Shown here one piece after another: positions 1 through 6,423 of a DNA stretch of 12,570 nt (position 1 is the first letter of the stretch; each line of letters starts with the position of its first letter). The notes beneath the pieces are model-generated. The model worked only from the letters and a program-made list of their open reading frames with translations. It had not been told where the DNA came from and did no database searches. The position numbers and the translations under genes are program-made. The DNA comes from G025836975 sp049646585 (GTDB lineage Bacteria; Pseudomonadota; Gammaproteobacteria; Burkholderiales; Burkholderiaceae_B): assembly GCA_049646585.1 (NCBI GenBank), contig JBARWC010000019.1, positions 1 through 12,570 on the forward strand, in the 5' to 3' direction.

Positions 1-28
1 GGGGATGGGCGACGTTGAGCAAGCCGCC

Positions 29-138
29 GCAGTTGCTTTGCGACGGGGGCGTAAGAGGGCGCGCATGTTTGAGCATAAAATCGGTCCGGGGGACCGATTT
101 TTGCGAGTTCGCGCCCGACCCCGGCGCAAAGCGGCTGC
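29..138. repeat. Long imperfect palindromic element (candidate dispersed repeat)
   Basis: The left arm 29-51 and the reverse complement of the right arm 112-138 share the pattern GCAG..GCTTTGCG.CGGGG, with a gap of a few bases. Inside these arms, GGGCGCG at 57-63 pairs with CGCGCCC around 110-116. The centre is a perfect 11-bp stem (77-87 with 91-101). Nested symmetry over about 110 bp in non-coding DNA at the 3' end of a gene is typical of REP/MITE-type elements or of a strong bidirectional terminator. Whether it recurs in the genome cannot be seen from one copy. Confidence 0.5.
77..102. terminator. Perfect hairpin, likely bidirectional terminator
   Basis: AAAATCGGTCC at 77-87 and its exact complement at 91-101 flank a GGG loop. 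On the plus strand the stem ends in five T residues. On the minus strand it ends in TTTT. Both strands therefore show a GC-rich stem followed by a U-tract, as expected for a Rho-independent terminator. It lies about 200 nt beyond the stop codon of the minus-strand dehydratase, so it could end that transcript and also one entering from the left. Confidence 0.6.
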
Positions 139-182
139 AAGGGAACCCCGAAGGGGCGCAGCGATAAGCCCAGCCCCTGCCC

Positions 183-197
183 ACCGGCTGCGCCGGT
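183..197. repeat. Short perfect hairpin
   Basis: ACCGGC at 183-188 and GCCGGT at 192-197 form a 6-bp stem with a TGC loop. A second small stem (CCCC 146-149 with GGGG 153-156) lies just before it. Together with the large palindrome at 29-138 they make a row of three hairpins. No T-run follows, so neither looks like an intrinsic terminator. Confidence 0.4.
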
Positions 198-301
198 TCA
201 ACAAGCTGACGCCACACACTCACAACCATAGCCACCACTTACAGGTTTATAAAGAGAAAGAGCGTACAAACACCCGAAGCAAAAACGCGCAGAAAATCGA
301 A

Positions 302-1273
302 CTAGGCCTTGGCCTGCAAATACGAAGCATAAGCCGATAAATCCACGTTGCCGCCGCTTAGCAGCACGCCCACGCGCTTGCCCTTGACGGGCGCCACCTC
401 GTTGAACGCGGCGGCCGCCCCCAGGCAACCTGTAGGCTCGACCACCATCTTCATCCGCTCGGCGAAAAATTGCACGGCCCCGATCAGTTGCTTATCGCTG
501 ACCGCGAGAATGTCGCGCACGTGCCGCTGGATGATGGGAAAAGTCAGCTGGCCCAAAGCCTGAGTCAGTGCACCGTCGGCAATCGACGTGGGTGGCCCGA
601 TGCGCTGGATGGCGCCCGCCCGCAGGGACTGCCGCCCGTCGTCGCCGGCTTCGGGCTCGACGCCGTAAACCTCGCAGTCGGGGCTGAGGGCGTGCGCGGA
701 CAGCAGCGAACCCGACAGCAGCCCGCCGCCGCCCAGCGGAATGAACAGCGCATCCAGGCCGCCCACATCCTCCAGCAGTTCCTTCACCGCCGTACCCTGC
801 CCGGCAATGACATCGGCGTGGTCGAAAGGAGGAATCAACGTCAGGCCGTCCTTTTCAACCAGTTCGCGCGCCACGACCTCGCGGTCCTGGGTGAGCCGGT
901 CGTAGCCGACCACGCGCGCCCCGTAGCCCAGCGTGGCCGCTTTCTTAGCCGCCGGCGCGTCGTTGGGCATGACGATGGTGGCGGAAACGCCCAGCAGCTT
1001 GGACGCCAGCGCAATGGCCTGGGCATGGTTGCCGGACGAAAAAGCGATGACACCCGCCTTGCGCTGCGATTCGGACAGATTGGCCACCGCGTTGTAGCCG
1101 CCGCGAAACTTGAAGGCGCCGATGCGCTGGAAGTTCTCGCACTTGAAGAACACCTGCGCGCCCAGCCGCGCATCGATGGTTCGCGAGGTCAGCACGGGGC
1201 TGCGGTGGGCAACCCCGCTCAATGTGTTGCTGGCCCTGATCACATCGTCATAGGTGGGTAGCCTGGCGCTCAT
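302..1273 (-). CDS. PLP-dependent serine/threonine dehydratase family (threo-3-hydroxyaspartate ammonia-lyase-like)
   Basis: The 323-residue protein is a fold-type II PLP enzyme of the threonine dehydratase/serine racemase group and is probably cytosolic. It shows the Schiff-base lysine K55 in AFKFRGG, the substrate loop SSGNH (79-83), the phosphate-binding GGGGLLSG (181-188) and the C-terminal SGGN (306-309). There is no ACT-like regulatory domain, so it is not a biosynthetic IlvA of the long type. The overall pattern, including PEAGDDGRQSL and the IADG segment, resembles threo-3-hydroxy-L-aspartate ammonia-lyase and eukaryotic-type serine racemase. The reaction would be beta-elimination of water, giving a 2-oxo acid and ammonia. 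The ATG at 1273 is preferred because the only start further upstream is a TTG 51 nt away and homologues begin near here. The Shine-Dalgarno sequence is weak (GGACGG). The gene is divergent from ruvB. The family is clear; the exact substrate is inferred. Confidence 0.85.
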   Translation of the reverse strand: MSARLPTYDDVIRASNTLSGVAHRSPVLTSRTIDARLGAQVFFKCENFQRIGAFKFRGGYNAVANLSESQRKAGVIAFSSGNHAQAIALASKLLGVSATIVMPNDAPAAKKAATLGYGARVVGYDRLTQDREVVARELVEKDGLTLIPPFDHADVIAGQGTAVKELLEDVGGLDALFIPLGGGGLLSGSLLSAHALSPDCEVYGVEPEAGDDGRQSLRAGAIQRIGPPTSIADGALTQALGQLTFPIIQRHVRDILAVSDKQLIGAVQFFAERMKMVVEPTGCLGAAAAFNEVAPVKGKRVGVLLSGGNVDLSAYASYLQAKA

Positions 1274-1414
1274 AGTCCGTCCGTTATCAAGAATTGGAAA
1301 TCGCGGCCCGAATGGGATCCGCAAGTTGAATTATGCTGCAATCGCGCGCCGACCGCCCCGGCGGCTTCCAGCTAGGTTACGATAACCACTGTAGATATAA
1401 TCAGCACAACTGCC
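1274..1414. promoter_or_regulatory. Divergent promoter region, dehydratase / ruvB
   Basis: This 141-bp gap separates two divergent genes and must hold both promoters. On the plus strand a consensus -10 box is visible at 1396-1401. On the minus strand a CATAAT (1330-1335) could serve as a -10 box for the dehydratase, but I see no good -35 partner. No operator-like palindrome stands out. Confidence 0.45.
1396..1401 (+). promoter_or_regulatory. Consensus -10 box (TATAAT) for ruvB
   Basis: TATAAT matches the sigma-70 -10 consensus exactly and stands out in GC-rich surroundings. The -35 region (around 1373-1378, TAGGTT) is poor. The box ends 13 nt before the ruvB ATG at 1415, so a start point about 7 nt downstream would leave a leader of only about 6-7 nt. 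No Shine-Dalgarno sequence is visible between box and ATG, which fits a nearly leaderless mRNA. Confidence 0.45.
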
Positions 1415-2482
1415 ATGGCCATACACTCCGACTCCCTGACCAGTCTTTCCCCCGCCGAGCGCATCGTTGCGCCGCAAAGCGCGTCGCCCAACGAGGAGTC
1501 CATCGAACGGGCGCTGCGCCCGCGCGAGCTGCGGGAATACATAGGCCAGCATCGCGTGCGCGAGCAGCTCGAAATCTTCATCCAGGCGGCGCGCAAGCGC
1601 AGCGAGGCCCTGGACCACGTCCTGCTCTTCGGCCCCCCGGGGCTGGGAAAGACCACGCTGGCCCACATCGTGGCGCACGAAATGGGCGTGCAGTTGCGCC
1701 AAACATCCGGACCGGTGCTGGAACGCGCCGGCGACCTGGCCGCCCTGCTGACCAATCTTGAAAAAAACGATGTGCTGTTCATCGACGAAATCCATCGCCT
1801 GTCTCCGGTGGTCGAAGAAATCCTCTACCCCGCCCTGGAAGACTTCCAGATCGACATCCTGATCGGCGAAGGCCCGGCCGCGCGCAGCGTCAAGATCGAC
1901 CTGCAACCCTTCACGCTGGTGGGCGCCACCACCCGGGCCGGCATGCTGACCAACCCCTTGCGCGACCGCTTCGGCATCGTCTCGCGCCTGGAGTTCTACA
2001 GCGCCGACGACCTGACCCATATCGTGACGCGCAGCGCCGGCCTGCTCAACGCCCAGGCCACGTCCGAAGGAGCGGCTGAAATTGCCCGCCGCGCGCGCGG
2101 CACGCCACGCATCGCAAACCGCCTGCTGCGCAGGGTGCGAGACTATGCCGAGGTCAAGGCCGACGGGCGCATCGACGCCCAGGTGGCGGGCGCCGCGCTG
2201 TCCATGCTGGAAGTCGACCCGCAAGGCCTGGACCTGATGGACAGGAAGCTGCTGGAGGCCATCATCCACAAATTCGACGGCGGGCCCGTGGGGGTCGACA
2301 GCCTGGCCGCGGCCATCGGCGAAGAACGCGACACCATCGAAGACGTGATCGAACCCTTCCTGATACAGCAGGGATATCTACAGCGCACGCCGCGCGGCCG
2401 CATGGCCACGCAGACCACCTGGCGGCACCTGGGTCTGACGCCGCCCAAGCCGGCCAACGGCACGCCCGACCTGTTTTCCTAG
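1415..2482 (+). CDS. ruvB: Holliday junction branch migration ATPase RuvB
   Basis: The 355-residue AAA+ motor drives RuvA-bound Holliday junctions during recombinational repair in the cytosol. Visible motifs are Walker A GPPGLGKT (73-80), Walker B LFIDE (121-125), sensor 1 GATTRAG (170-176), the arginine-finger segment PLRDRFG (181-187), a sensor-2 region (GTPRIANRLLRR) and a C-terminal winged helix ending in TWRHLGL. The N-terminal 25-30 residues before ERALRP are longer than in E. coli but match what I recall of Bordetella RuvB, which supports the ATG at 1415. ruvA is not adjacent in this window; the upstream neighbour is the divergent dehydratase. The gene is convergent with recQ, with 31 nt between stop codons. 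Confidence 0.98.
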   Translation: MAIHSDSLTSLSPAERIVAPQSASPNEESIERALRPRELREYIGQHRVREQLEIFIQAARKRSEALDHVLLFGPPGLGKTTLAHIVAHEMGVQLRQTSGPVLERAGDLAALLTNLEKNDVLFIDEIHRLSPVVEEILYPALEDFQIDILIGEGPAARSVKIDLQPFTLVGATTRAGMLTNPLRDRFGIVSRLEFYSADDLTHIVTRSAGLLNAQATSEGAAEIARRARGTPRIANRLLRRVRDYAEVKADGRIDAQVAGAALSMLEVDPQGLDLMDRKLLEAIIHKFDGGPVGVDSLAAAIGEERDTIEDVIEPFLIQQGYLQRTPRGRMATQTTWRHLGLTPPKPANGTPDLFS

Positions 2483-2484
2483 GA

Positions 2485-2497
2485 GGCCCGCCGGGCC
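2485..2497. terminator. Small hairpin between convergent ruvB and recQ
   Basis: GGCCC at 2485-2489 pairs with GGGCC at 2493-2497 around a 3-nt loop, in the 31-nt gap between the two stop codons. The position suits a shared terminator. No T-run follows on either strand, so intrinsic termination is doubtful. Confidence 0.25.
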
Positions 2498-2513
2498 GCT
2501 ACCCAACCACCGG

Positions 2514-4331
2514 CTACTCCCGCACGCAGCGCAGTATTTCTTCGCCGTAGGCTTCCAGCTTGCGCGCCCCGACGCCGCTGATACCGCCCAGTTCGTCCAT
2601 GGAAGCCGGACGGTTCAGGGCGATTTCCCGCAAGGTCGCATCATGGAAAATGACGTAGGCCGGCACCCCATGCCCGCGGGCGACCTCGGAACGCCAGCTG
2701 CGCAAATCCTCGAACAACTGCTGGGCCTCCGGCGGCAGGACAATGCCCGCGTCCTTGGCGCGCGCGCTGGCGGATTTTGAACTGCGCGCCTTTTTCTCGG
2801 GTTCGCGGCGAAACATCAATGTGCGCTCGCCCTTGAGCACCGCCCGGCTGCCGTCGGTCAATGCCAGCGTACCGTAGCCCTCGTGATCCACCGCCAGCAG
2901 GCTTTGGGCCAGTAACTGGCGCAGCACGCCGCGCCAGGCCTGCTCGGACAGATCGGCACCTATGCCGTATACGGTCAGGCTTTCGTGGTCGTATTGCTTG
3001 ACGCGGTCGGTGGGCTTACCCCGCAAGATGTCGATCAAATGCCCCGCGCCGAAGCGCTGGCCGCGTTCGCGCCACAAACGATACACGGCCGACAGGATCT
3101 TCTGGGCGGCCACCGTGCCGTCCCACGCCTGCGGTGGTTCCAGGCAGGTATCGCAATTGCCGCAAGGCCCGATTTCCTGATCAAAATAGGCCAACAGGCG
3201 CTGGCGCCGGCAGCTTACCGTTTCGCACAGGCCCAGCATGGCATCCAGTTGCGCCCCCAGGCGCCTTCTGAAGGCATCGTCGCCGGGAGACTCGTTGATC
3301 ATGCGCCGCTGCTGCACGACGTCCTGCAGGCCATAGGCCAGCCAGGCCGTCGCCGGCTGGCCGTCGCGCCCCGCGCGTCCTGTTTCCTGATAATAGCCCT
3401 CGACCGATTTCGGCAGATCGATATGCGCGACGAAACGCACATCGGGCTTGTTCACCCCCATGCCGAAAGCGATGGTGGCGACCATGACCACGCCTTCCTC
3501 GCGCAGGAAGCGCGCCTGGTTCGTAGCGCGCACGGCGGCACCCAGGCCGGCATGATAGGGCAAGGCCGGGATGCCGTTCTCGCACAGAAATTCCGCGGTT
3601 TCCTCCACCCTGGCGCGGGACAGGCAATACACGATGCCGCAATCGCCCTCGTGCTCGGCCTTGATGAAGGCCAGCAACTGGCGGCGGACCTCGTTCTTTT
3701 CGACGATGCGGTAACGGATATTGGGGCGGTCGAAGCTGGCCACGAAATGCGGCGCGCCGTTCAATTCCAGCCGGTCGGCGATCTCGCGCCGGGTCGCCGA
3801 CGTGGCCGTGGCCGTCAGGGCCAGACGCGGCACCTGCGGCCAGCGCTCGTGCAGCAGGGACAGACCCAGGTACTCGGGCCGGAAGTCATGCCCCCATTGG
3901 GACACGCAGTGAGCCTCGTCGATGGCGAACAGCGACACCTTGCCCTGCGACAGCAGGTCCAGGCAGCGGTCGGTCAGTAGGCGCTCGGGCGCCACGTACA
4001 GCAAATCCAGCTCGCCGGCCAGGAAGGCCTGCTCCACATCGCGCGAAGCGCGCCAATCCTGGGACGAATTCAGGTAAGCGGCGCGCACGCCCAATTCCAG
4101 CAGGGCGTCGACCTGATCCTGCATGAGGGCGATGAGCGGGGAAATGACCACGCCCGTGCCCGGGCGGACCAGGGCGGGAATCTGATAGCACAAGGATTTT
4201 CCGCCGCCGGTAGGCATAAGCACCAGGGCATCGCCCCCCTGCACCACGTGCTCGATAATGGCTTGCTGATCGCCGCGAAAGGACTCGTAGCCAAAGACGC
4301 GCTGCAGTGTTTCCAGTGGAGAAATGGTCAT
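2514..4331 (-). CDS. recQ: ATP-dependent DNA helicase RecQ
   Basis: The 605-residue superfamily 2 helicase unwinds DNA 3'-to-5' in recombination and replication-fork repair. It shows motif 0 FGYESFRGDQQ (13-23), Walker A MPTGGGKS (39-46), the DEAH box plus aromatic-rich loop DEAHCVSQWGHDF (138-150), motif VI ETGRAGRDG, the four-cysteine zinc site (a CRRQ cysteine, then CGNCDTC), the RQC winged helix and one C-terminal HRDC domain. This is the standard bacterial RecQ architecture and length. ATG at 4331 is chosen; a TTG two codons upstream is also possible. The stop codon of the upstream secreted-protein gene is only 2 nt before the ATG, so the two are almost certainly co-transcribed and perhaps translationally coupled. 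It is convergent with ruvB. Confidence 0.97.
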   Translation of the reverse strand: MTISPLETLQRVFGYESFRGDQQAIIEHVVQGGDALVLMPTGGGKSLCYQIPALVRPGTGVVISPLIALMQDQVDALLELGVRAAYLNSSQDWRASRDVEQAFLAGELDLLYVAPERLLTDRCLDLLSQGKVSLFAIDEAHCVSQWGHDFRPEYLGLSLLHERWPQVPRLALTATATSATRREIADRLELNGAPHFVASFDRPNIRYRIVEKNEVRRQLLAFIKAEHEGDCGIVYCLSRARVEETAEFLCENGIPALPYHAGLGAAVRATNQARFLREEGVVMVATIAFGMGVNKPDVRFVAHIDLPKSVEGYYQETGRAGRDGQPATAWLAYGLQDVVQQRRMINESPGDDAFRRRLGAQLDAMLGLCETVSCRRQRLLAYFDQEIGPCGNCDTCLEPPQAWDGTVAAQKILSAVYRLWRERGQRFGAGHLIDILRGKPTDRVKQYDHESLTVYGIGADLSEQAWRGVLRQLLAQSLLAVDHEGYGTLALTDGSRAVLKGERTLMFRREPEKKARSSKSASARAKDAGIVLPPEAQQLFEDLRSWRSEVARGHGVPAYVIFHDATLREIALNRPASMDELGGISGVGARKLEAYGEEILRCVRE

Positions 4332-4333
4332 GC

Positions 4334-5491
4334 TCAATAAATCGGGACTGAGAATCGAAGACCTATATCATAGTCGCCGCTGATCACCTCGCGCTCCGCC
4401 TTGAGCCCGATACGCAGGTTCGGGCTGTACCAGAACTGCTGGCCTACGCCGAAACTGCGCCGCATATCGCCGGTGGCCGAGTATTCGTTTTCATAGCTGC
4501 CGGTGACGTCGCCCCAGCGCCCCAGGGGCACTTTGGCGGTCAGCTTCTGGCGCACGCCCCCAGGCGAAACCTGGCTGTCGCGATAGCGGCTAAGGTCGAC
4601 AAACCCCGCCGTATGCCGCTCGTTCAGCCAGGAAAGCTGCACATCGTCCATGACGTCGACGGTGTACGCGGCCTGATAGCGCCAACCCGTGTACAAGCCG
4701 TAGCTGGCACGGGCCACGCCGGCGCTCCACGCGCCCCAGCGCGTTTGGTAGTTTCCACCAAGGCCGGAAGTAGCCAGGTTGGGAGCCAGCTCCAGCTGGG
4801 ACTCCAGGGTGACGTCCGGCGACAGGCCGTAGCGCAGCACGGTGTTGCTGGCCGTCGGCCCGTAGCTCAAGTCGTTGGCCATGCTGCCCGAGGAATAATC
4901 CAGCGCGCCGACGGACATGGAATACTGCCAGGCCTGGCCGTCGCCGGCGGCAAGCGAGGATTGCGAAATGCTGACCCCGCCCATGCGCGCCGAATTGCCC
5001 CAGGCGGGAACGACGATCGCATCGTTGCCCAGCGTCACATCCAAACCCTGCCGGTTCGAATACCGCCAGTTGCTGGCGCCCAAGGTCCAGGACGTATCCT
5101 TGGGCCGGGCCAGCCATGGTGATCGATAGCGGCGCCATGAGCTTTGCCAATCCCTCGCGCCGCGCAAGCCGGGCGAGTCTCCGAACACCCGCTTCGGGCG
5201 CCAGGCGGCCGAAGCATCCCCGTCGTGGAAAAAGTCATAAGAGATATCCGGCGCGGCGGCGTCCTGGCCGTCACGGGACATGCCCGAAAACATAGGCTCG
5301 GTGCCCGGTGTGTCGGGCAAGGGCCGCGGGGGATCGACGGACACCTGAGGGGCGGGATAGGCTTGAACGGGCGCCAGCTCGCGAAACTGGTCGCCCGCCG
5401 CCCATGCTAGGTGCCATGCCGGCGCGCAGGCCAGGCTCGCGCCGCACAACAGCAGGGCCACGCGGATACGATCAAAAAACCAAACAAACAT
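4334..5491 (-). CDS. Secreted usher-like outer-membrane beta-barrel protein
   Basis: The 385-residue protein begins with a signal peptide (R8 and R10, a hydrophobic stretch from 11, probable cleavage near A31/A32 in LAWAAG). A Pro-rich, low-complexity stretch to about residue 100 follows. From about 120 to the end, alternating aromatic/Gly/Ser patterns look like antiparallel beta-strands, and the chain ends in an aromatic residue (SVPIY), as outer-membrane barrels often do. Segments such as LRYGLSPDVTLESQ, GFVDLSRYRD and VPLGRWGDVTGSY resemble barrel strands of FimD/PapC-type fimbrial ushers. It is too short for a full usher, and I see no plug, N-terminal chaperone-binding or C-terminal usher domains. 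No pilin or chaperone gene is nearby. It is followed 2 nt later by recQ. The exact function is unknown; the barrel call is moderately secure and the usher relationship is inferred. Confidence 0.6.
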   Translation of the reverse strand: MFVWFFDRIRVALLLCGASLACAPAWHLAWAAGDQFRELAPVQAYPAPQVSVDPPRPLPDTPGTEPMFSGMSRDGQDAAAPDISYDFFHDGDASAAWRPKRVFGDSPGLRGARDWQSSWRRYRSPWLARPKDTSWTLGASNWRYSNRQGLDVTLGNDAIVVPAWGNSARMGGVSISQSSLAAGDGQAWQYSMSVGALDYSSGSMANDLSYGPTASNTVLRYGLSPDVTLESQLELAPNLATSGLGGNYQTRWGAWSAGVARASYGLYTGWRYQAAYTVDVMDDVQLSWLNERHTAGFVDLSRYRDSQVSPGGVRQKLTAKVPLGRWGDVTGSYENEYSATGDMRRSFGVGQQFWYSPNLRIGLKAEREVISGDYDIGLRFSVPIY

Positions 5492-5713
5492 CGAGAATCA
5501 ATCGTCCTATCCGATCAACGCAAAAATTTTTACTCAACGATAAACGAGTCATATCCCGCCGGGCAATCACGCCTTGGTAAACATTGTTTACGCCCCGCAT
5601 GCCCGAACCAACAGCGCAGGCCCGATCCGCCGCCCGGACGCGTGCCTCACACCTATTTCAATTCATTTCCAGGCGCTTGCCAGGCGCCCGGCCGGAGGGC
5701 AAACTGGCGTCCT
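5492..5713. promoter_or_regulatory. Divergent regulatory region, usher-like gene / two-component operon
   Basis: This 222-bp region separates divergent genes. It holds an AT-rich patch at about 5520-5560 in otherwise GC-rich DNA, which is a likely promoter area for the minus-strand gene, and a perfect 15-bp palindrome at 5577-5591. Close to the response-regulator gene a GGAGGG (5694-5699) looks like a Shine-Dalgarno sequence, but it sits 14 nt from the ATG, which is longer than usual. TTGCC at 5677-5681 and GGCAA at 5698-5702 could pair across it. No clear -35/-10 pair is evident for the plus strand. Confidence 0.45.
5577..5591. promoter_or_regulatory. Perfect palindrome, candidate operator
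   Basis: GTAAACATTGTTTAC is a perfect 7+1+7 inverted repeat and is AT-rich within GC-rich DNA. It lies about 120 bp upstream of the response-regulator start and about 85 bp upstream of the divergent usher-like gene. Its size and position suit a dimeric regulator. OmpR-family regulators usually prefer direct repeats, so the cognate regulator is only one candidate. Confidence 0.5.
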
Positions 5714-6415
5714 ATGGAAACCCCTCTCGTCAAAGTATTGGTTGTCGACGACGATCCCGCCTTGCGGCATCTGCTGGCCGACTACCTTAACCGCCACCAT
5801 TACGATACGCTGCTTGCGCCGGACGCCAGCGATCTGCCGACGCGCATCCAGCGGTATTCGCCCGACCTCATCGTGCTGGACCGCATGATGCCCGACGGCG
5901 ACGGCGCCGAGGCCTGCCGCCGTCTACGCCAGCAAGGCGAAGACATACCCGTTATTTTACTGACAGGGCGCGACGAAACCGTGGATCGCGTCATAGGCCT
6001 GGAAGCCGGCGCCGACGACTACCTGGGCAAGCCCTTCGACCCGCGCGAGCTGCTGGCCCGCATCGAAGCCGTGCTTCGCCGCAAGAAAGGCGCGTCGGCA
6101 CTTAACAAGGACAAGCCCGTGGCATTCGGGCCTTTCGTGTTCAACCCCGTCACCCGCCAGCTTTCCAAAGACCAGGACATCATCCGCCTGACGGGCGGCG
6201 AAGTGAACCTGCTGGAAGCCCTGGTCAGCAACCCGGGCAAGCCCCTGTCCCGGGATCGCCTGCTGGCCATGGCGCGCGACGACGACGAGGGCGAGCGCAA
6301 CGATCGCGCCATCGACATCGCCATATTGCGGCTGCGCCGCGCCATCGAGGACGACCCCAAGCAGCCGCGCTGGATACAAACCGTATGGGGCGTGGGCTAC
6401 CGGTTCTCGCCCTAG
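5714..6415 (+). CDS. OmpR-family two-component response regulator
   Basis: The 233-residue protein has an N-terminal receiver domain: acidic pocket D12/D13, phospho-acceptor D56 in LIVLDRMMPDGDG, T84 in VILLTGRDE, and K106 in GADDYLGKPFD. A C-terminal winged-helix DNA-binding domain (about 130-233) ends in WGVGYRF. It is therefore a transcription regulator controlled by the kinase encoded 8 nt downstream. The ATG at 5714 is preferred over an open frame that extends further upstream, because the canonical receiver begins immediately after it. That reading leaves the GGAGGG ribosome-binding sequence unusually far away (14 nt). Regulon and stimulus cannot be read from the sequence. The match to OmpR as opposed to other members of the family is by overall resemblance. 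Confidence 0.93.
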   Translation: METPLVKVLVVDDDPALRHLLADYLNRHHYDTLLAPDASDLPTRIQRYSPDLIVLDRMMPDGDGAEACRRLRQQGEDIPVILLTGRDETVDRVIGLEAGADDYLGKPFDPRELLARIEAVLRRKKGASALNKDKPVAFGPFVFNPVTRQLSKDQDIIRLTGGEVNLLEALVSNPGKPLSRDRLLAMARDDDEGERNDRAIDIAILRLRRAIEDDPKQPRWIQTVWGVGYRFSP

Positions 6416-6423
6416 GCACCTAC

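Larger units (their letters stand above)
1..301. other. Non-coding left-edge region with nested palindromes
   Basis: No convincing gene lies here. The open frames that cross it are rich in Arg, Ala and Pro, have no recognisable domain, and read through strong hairpins. Positions 29-138 form a long imperfect inverted repeat, and two smaller hairpins follow at 146-156 and 183-197. From about 200 to 301 the DNA becomes noticeably richer in A and T and shows no clear structure. This is the 3' flank of the leftward-transcribed dehydratase gene. What lies further left is outside the window. Confidence 0.6.

Noticed and set aside
5..340. Open frame of 111 codons at the left edge on the plus strand
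   Set aside because: It crosses the palindromes, has Arg/Ala/Pro-rich low-complexity content, no domain, and overlaps the 3' end of the clear dehydratase gene.
1274..1324. Upstream TTG start of the dehydratase
   Set aside because: The extra 17 residues have no family match, and the ATG at 1273 precedes the conserved start.
4334..5491. Lipoprotein signal (Cys16 or Cys22) in the usher-like protein
   Set aside because: The residues before each Cys do not fit a lipobox; a standard cleavage near LAWAA is better.
5411..5713. Long N-terminal extension of the response regulator
   Set aside because: It would overlap the divergent gene and its promoter. The receiver domain starts immediately after the ATG at 5714.
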